DNA from: Bacteroidaceae bacterium | GTDB taxonomy: Bacteria; Bacteroidota; Bacteroidia; Bacteroidales; Bacteroidaceae | Direction of reading: 5' to 3' | DNA length: 64,000 bases | Assembly: GCA_017442185.1 (NCBI GenBank) | Contig: JAFSAT010000044.1 | Span: forward strand, 1-64,000 | Shown here: piece by piece, positions 17,410 to 27,544 of the stretch | How positions within the stretch are numbered: position 1 is the stretch's first letter | Layout: the number at the start of each line of letters is the position of its first letter | Notes under the pieces: model-generated | The model's database searches: none | What the model was told of the DNA's origin: nothing | The model's input: the letters and a program-made list of their open reading frames with translations, nothing else | Position numbers and translations under genes: made by a program

Positions 17410-18795
17410 TTAAAGTGATTCGTCATTTTTAGGCTTGTTATCTCCATCTTCTTCGGCGGTCACATTGTCTACAAAGTCTTCTACTGCACCAAAGAGGTTT
17501 TTGAAGAATATGTTGGTTTTGCTGGGTTTCTTTTTCTTTTCTTCTCTTTTTTTCTCTTCGGGTTTCTCTTTGGCTCTCTCTTCGAGTTTCTCTTCGTTCT
17601 CTTTTTCGTATATTTCAGTGGGCATCTCTTTGATGAAGAGGTCGGTTTGTGGAGTTGCTTCGTTAGGTGCTGTTATCTCCTCTTTGCAACAGTTTTCTTT
17701 GCCGTTGAGTAAAAGTCCCAATAGTGCCGGGGTGATGGCGTCGGCGCTTAGCTCCAGATTATCGGCAACCTCTATGTTCCAATTATCACCCTTTGCCAAG
17801 CGTACTTTGTAGTTGGATAATACCTTTTCGGTGAGTAGTTCTATATTCTTCAGTTTGCTTCCTCCACCGGTCAATATCACTTTGCCAACCTCCACTCCCG
17901 AGGTCTCTATTTGGTGTTTTGCATTGTGCAGAATTTCGAGCATGCGTGCCGATATGATTCGGTCGGTCTCTTCGGTGGTGATGGGTGCAGTGTTGTTTTC
18001 TTGCGAGCGGTAGCCTTTGAATATTTTCATTTGTTCGGCCTCAACAACAGAAACTTTGCCGCTGCTGCAAAGGTCTTTTGTTATATTTGCGCTTCCTAAT
18101 GGTATTATTGCAAGTTTCTTCATCAAATTGTTGCTGAAAATGGTAACTGTGGTGGTTCCGCCTCCTATGTCTATCAGTGCGGTTCCGCTTGTGGTTTCAT
18201 CATCTTCAAACAGCAGAGGAGCGCCTACTTTTGCTGTGCTCACTCCCTCAATAATGCCAATTTGTGCCATTTCAAATGCTTCGAGCATCTGTTTCATGTA
18301 TTGTTCGCGCAGCACTATGTTCAGATAGTTGCGTTCTATGCGGAGTGTAGTGGTACCTATGGGGGTTGTGGTTGTTTCGCCATTCAGATGACATTCCAGG
18401 GGAATAACATCTATTTTGCAATAACCGTCGGGGACGATGGAGAGGGCTTCGTTCTCTAATGCCATCTCTTTTATGGTCTCTTCTGTTATCTTGGTGTATG
18501 TGTTGAAGTTACGTATAACGGTTGAATGAATGGAGTGCATAGACAAACCTCCGAATGCTACGTAGGCGCTTTGTATTGTTGCATCTTTCAGTTGGTCGTC
18601 GAGGCGGTTTACGAGGCTTGTCAGGCTTTTGCTGGTTTCATCAATGTTGCGTACAACGCCTTTTGATATAAAACCACCCACAGGTTCGCCGGCATAGGCC
18701 AAAATTCTTATGCCCGAATAGGTTTGTATGCCCACTGCGCCTGAGATTCTTGATGAGCCTATCTCTATTGCTGTTATGTAATTGTTAATTGCCAT
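17410..18795 (-). CDS. ftsA: cell division protein FtsA with long charged C-terminal tail
   Basis: 461 residues, longer than the about 420 of E. coli FtsA. Actin-like ATPase motifs are present (AIEIGSSRISGAVG, ALIDIGGGTTTVTIF, VILTGGGSKLKN). After about residue 370 comes an extension that is almost entirely Glu and Lys (about 395-425), then a hydrophobic amphipathic stretch (TNIFFKNLFGAVEDFVDNV) that should be the membrane-targeting helix, then 18 more residues. FtsA anchors FtsZ to the membrane and recruits later divisome proteins. It lies 9 bases after ftsQ. Confidence 0.95.
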   Translation of the reverse strand: MAINNYITAIEIGSSRISGAVGIQTYSGIRILAYAGEPVGGFISKGVVRNIDETSKSLTSLVNRLDDQLKDATIQSAYVAFGGLSMHSIHSTVIRNFNTYTKITEETIKEMALENEALSIVPDGYCKIDVIPLECHLNGETTTTPIGTTTLRIERNYLNIVLREQYMKQMLEAFEMAQIGIIEGVSTAKVGAPLLFEDDETTSGTALIDIGGGTTTVTIFSNNLMKKLAIIPLGSANITKDLCSSGKVSVVEAEQMKIFKGYRSQENNTAPITTEETDRIISARMLEILHNAKHQIETSGVEVGKVILTGGGSKLKNIELLTEKVLSNYKVRLAKGDNWNIEVADNLELSADAITPALLGLLLNGKENCCKEEITAPNEATPQTDLFIKEMPTEIYEKENEEKLEERAKEKPEEKKREEKKKKPSKTNIFFKNLFGAVEDFVDNVTAEEDGDNKPKNDESL

Positions 18796-18804
18796 AATAT
18801 GCTG

Positions 18805-19533
18805 TTATCTTTTGGTTCCTATTATCTGTCCGTCAAATTCTATATTTAATTTGTTGTATTTGTTCCATCCTATTTTATTGAGCCCCTTTGTGTAGAACTC
18901 TTTTAGCTTGTGGAGCTTCTCGTCAATATTCTCGGCTTTGCCTATTTCTATTGTATGATTCCCTACACGGGGAATGAGCACAGCTTCGCCCTTTGGGGTG
19001 AAATATATCTGCTCAATCTGCTCGTTCCAAAAGCGATTTTCTTGCAGAAAGGTGGCTATTTCGAGAAGTTCTTTTCCGGCCATGCTTCGGTCTATGAATC
19101 CGCTTGCCACAGGAAGATAGATGGCGCAGCTGACCCCCTCTATGATGTTACCTTCATGGTCTATGTAGAACATTTTTTCGTGTTTGTCGAATACTTGCAT
19201 TATGGGTTTTTTGCAGTTTATGCGTATACCTATAAGATTTTTGTGTGTCTTGTAACATTGACATTCATCTATTAAAGAGTATTCGTTTATGGCATTTTCT
19301 ATCATTGAGCAATCAATTTCTGTCATCAGTCGACCTGTGGGAGCAAGGTTTTTGTGGGATAGCATCTCTTCTATATCCTTGTTTGTGAGCACTCCATAGT
19401 CGTCTCCTGTTATCTCAATGTTTGTTCCTTTGCACTCTTCGGTGTTAGGACGAATGGCAAGATAGGTTAGGACGAATATCATATATCCGCCCAACAGCAC
19501 CGATACTGTTGTTAATATTATCTTTTTAAACAT
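18805..19533 (-). CDS. ftsQ: cell division protein FtsQ/DivIB
   Basis: 242 residues: one N-terminal transmembrane helix (about 5-27), a POTRA domain (about 40-110) and a beta domain typical of FtsQ (IDHEGNIIEG, LPVASGFID, IEFDGQIIGTKR). It is a bitopic divisome scaffold that links FtsA/FtsZ to FtsL and FtsI. It overlaps the end of murC by 16 bases. Sequence is weakly conserved in this family; position and topology make the call secure. Confidence 0.92.
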   Translation of the reverse strand: MFKKIILTTVSVLLGGYMIFVLTYLAIRPNTEECKGTNIEITGDDYGVLTNKDIEEMLSHKNLAPTGRLMTEIDCSMIENAINEYSLIDECQCYKTHKNLIGIRINCKKPIMQVFDKHEKMFYIDHEGNIIEGVSCAIYLPVASGFIDRSMAGKELLEIATFLQENRFWNEQIEQIYFTPKGEAVLIPRVGNHTIEIGKAENIDEKLHKLKEFYTKGLNKIGWNKYNKLNIEFDGQIIGTKR

Positions 19534-20918
19534 CTTCTGTTTTTTAAAATACTTGCCATGGCAGGTACGTCATTCTCAATATCGCCTGCTCCTAATGATA
19601 CCAGAACTTCAAACGTCTCTTTCAGCTCTTCGACAACTGTCAGTACTTCTGTGCGGGCACACATTCTTTTGCTTACGGTGGGGGCTATAAGGTCGTATAT
19701 CAGCTGTGAGCTCACTCCCGGTATTGGTTGTTCGCGTGCCGGATATATTTCAACGAGTATTACCTCGTCAAATAGTGACAGGCTTTGTGCAAACTGAGGG
19801 TAGAAGTCGTTTGTGCGGCTGTAAAGGTGCGGTTGAAATATTACACTCAGCTTTTTGTCGGGGTACAGCTCGCGCATTGACAGGGCGCAAGCCTTTATCT
19901 CGTCGGGATGATGTGCATAATCACTCAGCAGCACTGTGTCGTCCTCTTTTATGTGAAAGTCGAAGCGGCGGTCGGCGCCGGCAAAGGATTTCATGCCATT
20001 GCGCAGCTCTTCGGCTGTTGCACCGCAAATCTGTGCCATTGCCATTGCTGCAATGCCGTTCTCTATGTTTATGCTCACGGGAACACCCAATTCAATATCG
20101 CCAATAGTATCCCAGGGTGATACATAATCAAAGATTATGGTGCCTCCCCCTATGCGTATGTTGCGTGCATGAAAATCGCCGTTCGTGCGTCCGTATGTGT
20201 AGCATTTTACTCCGGGTGCGGTGCGGGGTGTTACCTCCAAGCCCTCGTGAACAATCAGATATCCGTCGTTGCGTATCTTTTCGGTGAACTGAGCAAAGGC
20301 TTCAAGATAATTTTCTTTGTTGCCGTAGATGTCCAAGTGGTCGGGGTCGGCGCTGGTTATGGTGGCAATGTAGGGTGTCAGATGCAGAAATGAGCGGTCA
20401 TATTCGTCGGCCTCAATCACTACAAGGTCGCTTTTTTCGCTTAACACAAGATTGCTTTTGTAGTTTTTGGATATTCCACCCAGAAATGCTGCGCAATCTA
20501 CATGACTTTGGTGCAACAGATGAGCGGTCATCGTTGATGTGGTGGTTTTTCCATGTGTTCCGGCAGCACACACACCGCGTTTGTCGCGTGTTATTATTCC
20601 TAACACTTCGGCGCGTTTTTTTATTATAAAGCCGGCCTCTTTGAAGTATTCCCACTCTTTGTGTCCTTTGGGGATGGCCGGGGTGTATATAACCAAAGTC
20701 GTCTCTTTGTTACGGCACTCTTGGGGAATGGCATCGACGCTCTCCTCGTAGTGCAGATGTGCGCCCTCTTGGGTAAGGTGTGCTGTGAGCTCACTTGGTG
20801 TGCGGTCGTACCCTGCAACGAATTTACCTTCGCTCAGGAAGTATCTTACAAGAGCACTCATGCCTATTCCGCCTGCTCCTAAAAAGTATATGGCCTGTAT
20901 ATTCTTAAGTTGTATCAT
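19518..20918 (-). CDS. murC: UDP-N-acetylmuramate--L-alanine ligase
   Basis: 466 residues, normal length. The N-terminal Rossmann domain binds UDP-MurNAc (FLGAGGIGMSALVRYFL), the ATP site is CAAGTHGKTTTSTMTAHL (about 115), and later motifs are VIEADEYDRSFLHL and YAHHPDEIKA. It adds the first amino acid of the peptidoglycan stem in the cytoplasm. The start overlaps the murG stop by 4 bases. Confidence 0.96.
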   Translation of the reverse strand: MIQLKNIQAIYFLGAGGIGMSALVRYFLSEGKFVAGYDRTPSELTAHLTQEGAHLHYEESVDAIPQECRNKETTLVIYTPAIPKGHKEWEYFKEAGFIIKKRAEVLGIITRDKRGVCAAGTHGKTTTSTMTAHLLHQSHVDCAAFLGGISKNYKSNLVLSEKSDLVVIEADEYDRSFLHLTPYIATITSADPDHLDIYGNKENYLEAFAQFTEKIRNDGYLIVHEGLEVTPRTAPGVKCYTYGRTNGDFHARNIRIGGGTIIFDYVSPWDTIGDIELGVPVSINIENGIAAMAMAQICGATAEELRNGMKSFAGADRRFDFHIKEDDTVLLSDYAHHPDEIKACALSMRELYPDKKLSVIFQPHLYSRTNDFYPQFAQSLSLFDEVILVEIYPAREQPIPGVSSQLIYDLIAPTVSKRMCARTEVLTVVEELKETFEVLVSLGAGDIENDVPAMASILKNRRCLKR

Positions 20919-22072
20919 TTTATATTTTCGTTCTTGCGTCGTATCTCTTTTTCTATATATGCATCTGCAAGTATAAGAACCTCTTCTGCTATCACCTGTG
21001 CGGCGTTTGGTTTTGCGAGGTCTCTTATATTCTCGCTAAGGGTTTTAAGTTTGTTGTCGTCGTTGACAATGGCTATGGTTGTGGGCAGAAGCTCTTCTTT
21101 GGCCTTTATGTCCGGAATATGTATGGCGGCTCCTTTGTTCACCAATGCCATTGCATTTTTTGTCTGATGGTCTTCGGATACGTTTGGCGAAGGTACCAAG
21201 ATAACAGGTTTGCCAAGGAGTGCAAATTCCGAAATGGAGCCTGCGCCGGCGCGCGACACAACAAGGTCGGCTGCATTGAGTGCATTTGCCATGTCCGATA
21301 CAAAGTCGGTAATTATGATATTTTGTGGCTTGCCTGACTTTTCTATTCTGTTTTTCATCTCTTCAAAATAGTATTTTCCTGTTTGCCACACAAACTGAAT
21401 ATCGGGGTTGGCTTCTATAAGATTGAGGTTTGCAAGCACACTCTCATTCATGCTGCGTGCACCAAGGCTGCCACCCACTATAAGCACGCAGCGCTTTGAC
21501 GAGTCGAGCTTCATGGCTTTCATGGCGTCGTCGCGGTTGTTTTGCATTGCAAGCAGGCTGCTGCGCACGGGGTTGCCGGTGATTTTTATCTTCTCATAGG
21601 GGAAAAAACGCTCCATTCCATCGTATGCAACGCATATTATCTTGGCTTTTCGCGAGAGGATTTTGTTTGTAACGCCTGCATACGAATTTTGTTCTTGAAT
21701 AAGCGTGGGAATGTTCATTTTTGCGGCCATCTTGAGTGTGGGGCCGCTTGCATAGCCGCCCACTCCCACAGCCACTTGTGGCTTGAAGTCTTTTATTATC
21801 TTCTTAGCCATGCGTTGACTTTTCATTATAAGCCATAGTACTTTGAGATTTCGCCACAGATGTTTGCGGTCGAATCCGGCTATGGGCAGGCCGAGTATGC
21901 GGTATCCTGCTTCGGGCACACGTTGCATCTCCATGCGGTTATCGGCTCCTACGAATAGGATTTGCGCATCGGGTTGCTTGCTGCGTATGGCATCGGCAAT
22001 CGAGAGGGCCGGGAAAATATGTCCTCCTGTGCCTCCTCCGCTTATTATTATTCTGTAGCTTTTCTTCTCCAT
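20915..22072 (-). CDS. murG: undecaprenyl-PP-MurNAc-pentapeptide GlcNAc transferase
   Basis: 385 residues, a GT28 fold. The N-terminal motif is SGGGTGGHIFPALSIAD, GVGGYASGPTL lies near residue 105, and the donor-site motif is VVSRAGAGSISEFALLGKP near 280. MurG converts lipid I to lipid II on the inner membrane face. It is separated from ftsW by 127 bases, the only real gap in the operon, which holds a copy of the dispersed 17-mer repeat. Confidence 0.96.
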   Translation of the reverse strand: MEKKSYRIIISGGGTGGHIFPALSIADAIRSKQPDAQILFVGADNRMEMQRVPEAGYRILGLPIAGFDRKHLWRNLKVLWLIMKSQRMAKKIIKDFKPQVAVGVGGYASGPTLKMAAKMNIPTLIQEQNSYAGVTNKILSRKAKIICVAYDGMERFFPYEKIKITGNPVRSSLLAMQNNRDDAMKAMKLDSSKRCVLIVGGSLGARSMNESVLANLNLIEANPDIQFVWQTGKYYFEEMKNRIEKSGKPQNIIITDFVSDMANALNAADLVVSRAGAGSISEFALLGKPVILVPSPNVSEDHQTKNAMALVNKGAAIHIPDIKAKEELLPTTIAIVNDDNKLKTLSENIRDLAKPNAAQVIAEEVLILADAYIEKEIRRKNENIK

Positions 22073-22114
22073 AATGTTTCTGTTTTTTGAAGTTGCTTAT
22101 ATATTTATCGTCTT

Positions 22115-22131
22115 AGAAGCTGTTTAAATTT
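22115..22131 (+). repeat. solo perfect copy of the dispersed 17-mer
   Basis: AGAAGCTGTTTAAATTT, identical to the inverted copy at 48048-48064 and to one arm of the element at 8857. It lies in the only sizeable gap of the dcw operon, between ftsW and murG. Confidence 0.6.
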
Positions 22132-22199
22132 ATGCCCTTGTTGTTAAATATATAACGGTTTAACGGTGGCTTTTAATCTGTTTCAAAATGCTTTTATGA

Positions 22200-23450
22200 T
22201 TAAACTGCTGATTTTTGTGCAATACTCTCCTTTTGTGCAACTTTGTTGGCGTATCTGCTTATGCTCAACACAATTCCTATATACATGCAGTTTACCAAGA
22301 ATGATGTTCCTCCCTGACTTACGAGTGGCAGTGGCTGTCCTGTGATAAAGTCGCCTACTGTTATGAACATGTGCATAAGTGCTTGTATTGTAATCAGTAT
22401 TCCTATTCCTATTGCTAAAAATGCCGCATAGGGGTCGTCGCAGTTTTTGGCTATTATGCCGCACCTGTAAAGCAGTGTCAGATACAGGATTATCGTGAGC
22501 ACTCCGCCGGCTATTCCCAATTCCTCGAGTATTATGGCAAAGATAAAATCGCTGTAAGCATGAGGTATATAATCGCGGCGCACCGAATTTCCAGGTCCTT
22601 TGCCTACAAGACCACCTTCGGCAATTGCTATTTTTGAGTATATGCGTTGCTCCTTTCCCGATATTTTCACATCCTTGGGGTCGGATGGTAGTTTATCGCC
22701 GACAAGGCGGTGTTTCCATGTGATGACTTTGCTGCCGAAGCTGCCTTTGTCGGCAAGGTTCTCGGGCAATGACAGCAGCGTTATCACTCCTAACCCTCCT
22801 ATGAGCACAAATCCTCCCACAAGCATAAACAGATGCTTGAAATTTACGCAGCCTATAAACATCATGGCAAGTGTTACTGTACCCAATATGAGTATGGTGG
22901 ATAGGTTTTCTGTGAATATGAATATGCTTGGAATTGCCACTGCAACAAGTATGGCAAGCATCGTGAAGTCGCCTTTTTTCTCGCTTTTAGGGCGTAGGTT
23001 TATAAGTGAAAGGGCGCTTTCCCACGAGAGACGTGTGCCTTTTTCGCATTGTGCCTTTGTGAGTATGTAGGATATAATCATCACTATACCCAATTTTACA
23101 ACCTCGAAGTGTTGAAACTCGAATCCTATATATATCCAACGGGTGCTGCCGTTGCGTGTTACTCCTCCCGGGGTAAGAGCATATATAAGCATCAGAACGC
23201 CAAGGATATATGTGAATTTTGTAAAGCCTTTTATCCATTCGGCTTTCATATTATGCATAAACCATGCAACACCCACCCCTGCAATGACAAATATTGCATG
23301 CTTGGTGATTGGCGCCCAATAGCTGGTGTTGTATGTTTGTCGGCTGCTGGCACTGAATACCTCTATGAGCGACAGCACGCACAGTATGAAGAATACGCAC
23401 CAGATTACTCTGTCGCCCTTAAACAACCGTCCTGTTATTCCTTTTCCCAT
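22200..23450 (-). CDS. ftsW: peptidoglycan glycosyltransferase FtsW (SEDS family)
   Basis: 416 residues with about ten transmembrane helices. The family region shows TPGGVTRNGSTRWIYIG, then EGGLVGKGPGNSVRRDYIPH and DFIFAIILEELG, and ends LPLVSQGGTSFLVNC. FtsW polymerises lipid II with the transpeptidase FtsI at the septum. It starts 4 bases after the murD stop. RodA is the alternative SEDS paralogue, but the dcw position indicates FtsW. Confidence 0.94.
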   Translation of the reverse strand: MGKGITGRLFKGDRVIWCVFFILCVLSLIEVFSASSRQTYNTSYWAPITKHAIFVIAGVGVAWFMHNMKAEWIKGFTKFTYILGVLMLIYALTPGGVTRNGSTRWIYIGFEFQHFEVVKLGIVMIISYILTKAQCEKGTRLSWESALSLINLRPKSEKKGDFTMLAILVAVAIPSIFIFTENLSTILILGTVTLAMMFIGCVNFKHLFMLVGGFVLIGGLGVITLLSLPENLADKGSFGSKVITWKHRLVGDKLPSDPKDVKISGKEQRIYSKIAIAEGGLVGKGPGNSVRRDYIPHAYSDFIFAIILEELGIAGGVLTIILYLTLLYRCGIIAKNCDDPYAAFLAIGIGILITIQALMHMFITVGDFITGQPLPLVSQGGTSFLVNCMYIGIVLSISRYANKVAQKESIAQKSAV

Positions 23451-23454
23451 TGTT

Positions 23455-24795
23455 TTATATGGTTTTTAGTTCTAATACGGCCTCTTTGAATTGTCGGCCG
23501 CGGTCTTCGTAGCTTTTAAATAGGTCGAAACTTGCGCAGCATGGGCTCAAAAGCACTGTCTCGCCCTCCTTTGCCATCTTTTTTGCCGCTTGCACACACT
23601 CTTTTGCCGACTTTGCATCTGCCGTAGGCAGCCCGAAACTGTCAAAGAATGTGTGTAATTTGCTGTTGTCGGCACCCATGAATATAAGTGCGCTGCATTT
23701 TTCGCGTACAAGATTGGCAATCTCGGTGTAATCGTTGCCTTTATCTTTGCCTCCGAGTATGAGTACGGTTTTTGTCTTCATGCTTTGCAGCGCATACCAA
23801 CAGCTGTTCACATTTGTTGCCTTTGAGTCGTTTATATACTCCACTCCGTCTATAACGGCAACTTTTTCGAGACGATGTTCCACGCCTTTAAAGCTGCTTA
23901 GGGCTTCGCGTATGGTCTCTTTGCGTATTCCGGCAACGTTTGCCGATATTCCGGCGGCCATTGAATTGTAGAGGTTGTGTTTGCCGGTGAGCGACAGCTC
24001 TTCGAGCTCCATATTAAACGGGGTTGGCTCGGTGAATATTATGCTGTGCTCTTCGGTATATGCCGCAAGTCCGGTGGATTTTTTTTCGGCAAAGGGGTAG
24101 AGCTTTCCGTGATTATATTTTGGCAGCTCTTTTTGTATTATGGGGTCCTCTTTCCAATAGACAAAGGCATCTTCGGGTTTTTGATTTTGCAGGATGCGCA
24201 ATTTTGCATCTACATAATTTTGCATCTTGTGGTCGTAGCGGTCGAGGTGGTCGGGGGTGATATTGAGAAGCACTGCTACATTGGCATGGAACTCATACAT
24301 GTTATCTAATTGGAAACTGCTTAGTTCTACTATGTAGTAGTCTTTGTCTCCCTCGGCAACCTGAAGGGCAAGGCTGCTTCCGATGTTGCCGGCAAGCCCC
24401 ACATTGAGTCCTGCTTCGCGGAATATGTGGTATATCAGTGAGGTGGTGGTGGTTTTGCCGTTGCTTCCTGTTATGCACACCATTTTTGCCTTTGTGTAGC
24501 GTCCGGCAAATTCTATCTCCGATATTATGGGGATTCCTGCCTCACGTGCTTTCTCTATCATAGGTGCATCGTTTGGTATGCCGGGGCTTTTTATAATTTC
24601 TTGTGCATTTAGAATCAGGCTTTCGGTGTGTTGTGTCTCTTCCCAATGGATGCTGTGTGCATCAAGCATCTGTTTGTACTTGTCGGAAATTTTGCCGAAG
24701 TCCGATAAAAAAGTATCGAACCCCAGCTTGTTTGCGAGGATTGCAGCTCCTACGCCACTTTCGCCGCCACCCAATATTACAATTCTCTTCTCCAT
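23455..24795 (-). CDS. murD: UDP-N-acetylmuramoylalanine--D-glutamate ligase
   Basis: 446 residues from the ATG at 24795 (MEKRIVILGGGESGVGA). The open frame extends 22 codons upstream, but that would run into mraY, so the shorter start is chosen. The ATP-binding motif is CITGSNGKTTTTSLIYHIF, with NITPDHLDRY and YINDSKATN following. It adds D-glutamate to UDP-MurNAc-L-Ala. It begins 8 bases after mraY. Confidence 0.95.
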   Translation of the reverse strand: MEKRIVILGGGESGVGAAILANKLGFDTFLSDFGKISDKYKQMLDAHSIHWEETQHTESLILNAQEIIKSPGIPNDAPMIEKAREAGIPIISEIEFAGRYTKAKMVCITGSNGKTTTTSLIYHIFREAGLNVGLAGNIGSSLALQVAEGDKDYYIVELSSFQLDNMYEFHANVAVLLNITPDHLDRYDHKMQNYVDAKLRILQNQKPEDAFVYWKEDPIIQKELPKYNHGKLYPFAEKKSTGLAAYTEEHSIIFTEPTPFNMELEELSLTGKHNLYNSMAAGISANVAGIRKETIREALSSFKGVEHRLEKVAVIDGVEYINDSKATNVNSCWYALQSMKTKTVLILGGKDKGNDYTEIANLVREKCSALIFMGADNSKLHTFFDSFGLPTADAKSAKECVQAAKKMAKEGETVLLSPCCASFDLFKSYEDRGRQFKEAVLELKTI

Positions 24796-24803
24796 TATAA
24801 TAA

Positions 24804-26063
24804 TTATCTGATTTTGAGTGTCATTAATGTTATAACCGCCATCACAATTGTGACAATCCAAAAGCGAACGGTTACTTTTGCTTCGTGCATGGGGTGCTTG
24901 GGCCCTTTAAGAAGATATTTGCTTGTTTTGTCCAAACGGTCGTCGGTTATGGTATAGTGATGATGCAGCGGAGCGCAGCGGAAGATACGTTGTCGTATAC
25001 CTCTCTTTTTACCCTTTTTAAAGTAGGCTGTTTGCATTATCACCGACATGTTTTCAACAACAAAAATACCACATATCAGCAACAGAAGTATCTCCTTGTG
25101 CAGAAGTATGGCTACCACTGCTATTATTCCACCTATTGTGAGGCTTCCTGTGTCGCCCATGAACACCTGTGCAGGAAATGAATTGTACCAAAGAAAACCA
25201 ATCAGAGCGCCGATAAATGCAAATGAAAATATCACAATCTCTTCGCTTCCGGGCAGATACATTATGTTAAGGTATTCGGCCCACCCGACGTGCGACGACA
25301 CATAGGCAAGCACTGCCAGCGTTACACCCATTATGGCGGCGTTTCCGGCGAGCATCCCGTCCATCCCGTCATTTATGTTTGCTCCGTTTGAAACTGCGGT
25401 AACGATGAATATTGTTACAACTACAAAAAATATCCATCCCGCAGCATCGGCATATTCACCCATAAATTCAAACAGGCTGCCGTAGTTGAAGTTGTGATTC
25501 TTTATGAATGGAATGGTTGTGTGATTCAATTTCTCGGGGGTGGGGCGGTGAATAACCTCTGTTTGTTCGCCTTGTTTCTGTATCGAGATATTCTCACGCA
25601 TTACAGCCTGCGGACTAAGATATAATGTAAGGCCTATGATAAGTCCGAGTGTAACCTGTGCAGCTATCTTTAATTTTCCGGGTATACCTTCTTTATTCTT
25701 TTTGAATGTCTTTATGTAGTCATCGGCAAAGCCTGTGGCTCCCATCGACACGGTTGTCACCAGCAGCAACAGCATATACACATTGTTAAGCTTGCCCACC
25801 AGCAGGCAGGGAATCAGAATAGAGACTATTATGATGAGACCGCCCATTGTGGGCACGCCCACCTTGAGGTTTGTCTTGTCAATGTCACGCAAGGTTTCCG
25901 ATATTTGGCGCTTGCGAAAATAGCGTATGAAATATTCTCCGAATATCGTGGAGATAAGAAGCGCAAGCACAATTGCCGTAAGGGCGCGGAACGATGTGTA
26001 GCTTAACAGGCGTGCACCCGGAATGTTATATTCCTGCAGTATGTTAAAAAAATGGTACAGCAT
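24804..26063 (-). CDS. mraY: phospho-MurNAc-pentapeptide transferase
   Basis: 419 residues with about ten transmembrane helices; longer than E. coli MraY (360) because of a periplasmic or cytoplasmic loop around residues 165-200, a usual feature of Bacteroidota MraY. Catalytic motifs are GFADDYIKT, NINDGMDGMLAGNA and CAPLHHHYTI. It transfers phospho-MurNAc-pentapeptide to undecaprenyl phosphate, forming lipid I. Flanked by murE (14 bases) and murD (8 bases). Confidence 0.96.
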   Translation of the reverse strand: MLYHFFNILQEYNIPGARLLSYTSFRALTAIVLALLISTIFGEYFIRYFRKRQISETLRDIDKTNLKVGVPTMGGLIIIVSILIPCLLVGKLNNVYMLLLLVTTVSMGATGFADDYIKTFKKNKEGIPGKLKIAAQVTLGLIIGLTLYLSPQAVMRENISIQKQGEQTEVIHRPTPEKLNHTTIPFIKNHNFNYGSLFEFMGEYADAAGWIFFVVVTIFIVTAVSNGANINDGMDGMLAGNAAIMGVTLAVLAYVSSHVGWAEYLNIMYLPGSEEIVIFSFAFIGALIGFLWYNSFPAQVFMGDTGSLTIGGIIAVVAILLHKEILLLLICGIFVVENMSVIMQTAYFKKGKKRGIRQRIFRCAPLHHHYTITDDRLDKTSKYLLKGPKHPMHEAKVTVRFWIVTIVMAVITLMTLKIR

Positions 26064-26077
26064 TTTAATTCAGAATA

Positions 26078-27532
26078 TTATATGTTGAAAATCTCTCGTA
26101 TAACCTCTTTGTCGTCAAAGTGATGCTTAACACCCTTAATCTCTTGATAATTTTCGTGTCCTTTGCCTGCAACCACAACCACATCGCCCTTTTGTGCCAA
26201 TGCGCATGCTGTTTTTATGGCCTCTTTGCGATCGGCTATGCTGAGCACGTTTTTTTTCTGTTCGGGTGTGAGGCCGGCCAACATATCGTTGATGATTTCT
26301 TGCGGCTCTTCAAAGCGCGGATTGTCGGATGTTATTATCACTTTGTTGCTGCCTTTGACGGCTTCTTGTGCCATGAGTGGTCGTTTGCCTTTGTCGCGGT
26401 TGCCGCCGGCACCTATCACTGTTATTATATTGCCTCGTCCGTGCAATACGTCGTTGACTGTTCCGAGTACGTTTTTAATAGCATCGGGGGTGTGTGCATA
26501 GTCTACTATTGCCGAAAAGCCCTCGGGGGAGTGCAGTGCCTCGAAGCGTCCGGACACAGGCTTCAACGTGCTTAGTACACGCAGCACCTCTTCGGGCTCT
26601 TTTCCCAATTCTGTTGCCGCGCCGAATATTGCAAGCAGATTGCTGACATTGAAGCGTCCGGTGAGCAGTGTCGCAAATTCACGACCGTTAAATTCGAGCA
26701 ACATTCCGTCGAGATGTGTCTCCACTATTCGTCCTTTATAATCGCTTAGTGTGCGTGTGGAATATTTTTTTATATCGGCTCTGGTGTTTTGTACTATTAC
26801 AGGGCCGTTTTTGTCATCTAAGTTTGTTATTGCAAAGGCATCGCGCGGCAGATTGTCGAAGAAACTTTTCTTTGCTTTCAGATAATTATCCATTGTCTGA
26901 TGGAAATCCATGTGGTCGCGTGTGAGGTTTGTGAATATGGCGCCGGTGAAGTTAAGTCCGCTTATGCGTTCCTGTGCAAGTGCATGTGAACTTACCTCCA
27001 TAAAGGCATATTCGCATCCTTCGTCGGCCATCTGTCCAAGAAGTCTGTTAAGTGATATTGCGTCGGGGGTGGTGTGTGTCGATGGATAGGGGGTTCCGTC
27101 GATGTAGTTGCATACGGTTGAGAGAAGGCCGCATTTGTGTCCCATTGCTCTGAACAGCTCATACAGAAGTGTGGCAATGGTGGTTTTTCCGTTTGTGCCT
27201 GTAACGCCTATGAGCTTCAGCTTCTCTGAGGGGCAACCGTAGAAGGTGGTGGCTATTTTGCCTGCAACGGATTGCGTGTCGGGCACTCTTACGTAGGCTG
27301 TCGCGGGATTCAGATGTTGGGGCAGCGATTCGCAAACTATGGCTGCTGCTCCCATCTTCTCGGCGGTATCTATAAATGTGTGTCCGTCTGTTTGTGTGCC
27401 GCGTATGGCTATAAAGATGTCGCCTGCAACAATGTCGCGGGAGTCAATCTTCACACCGTTTATTTCGGATTCTTCTTTCGGAAGCACTATCTGTGTGTAT
27501 TGTATGTCTTTTATAAGTTCCCTAAGTTTCAT
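26078..27532 (-). CDS. murE: UDP-MurNAc-L-Ala-D-Glu--meso-diaminopimelate ligase
   Basis: 484 residues. The P-loop is [19 protein letters not shown] (about 113), followed by [12 protein letters not shown] and [10 protein letters not shown]. The substrate motif DNPRFEEP (about 410) is the DNPR signature of meso-DAP-adding enzymes; lysine-adding MurE differ here. The wall is therefore of the DAP type, as expected for Gram-negative Bacteroidales. It starts 12 bases after ftsI. Confidence 0.96.
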   Translation of the reverse strand: MKLRELIKDIQYTQIVLPKEESEINGVKIDSRDIVAGDIFIAIRGTQTDGHTFIDTAEKMGAAAIVCESLPQHLNPATAYVRVPDTQSVAGKIATTFYGCPSEKLKLIGVTGTNGKTTIATLLYELFRAMGHKCGLLSTVCNYIDGTPYPSTHTTPDAISLNRLLGQMADEGCEYAFMEVSSHALAQERISGLNFTGAIFTNLTRDHMDFHQTMDNYLKAKKSFFDNLPRDAFAITNLDDKNGPVIVQNTRADIKKYSTRTLSDYKGRIVETHLDGMLLEFNGREFATLLTGRFNVSNLLAIFGAATELGKEPEEVLRVLSTLKPVSGRFEALHSPEGFSAIVDYAHTPDAIKNVLGTVNDVLHGRGNIITVIGAGGNRDKGKRPLMAQEAVKGSNKVIITSDNPRFEEPQEIINDMLAGLTPEQKKNVLSIADRKEAIKTACALAQKGDVVVVAGKGHENYQEIKGVKHHFDDKEVIREIFNI

Positions 27533-27544
27533 ATATATGAATGT

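Noticed and set aside
24796..24861. 22-codon N-terminal extension of MurD
   Set aside because: It overlaps the end of mraY and adds residues before the conserved Rossmann start; the ATG at 24795 fits family length.
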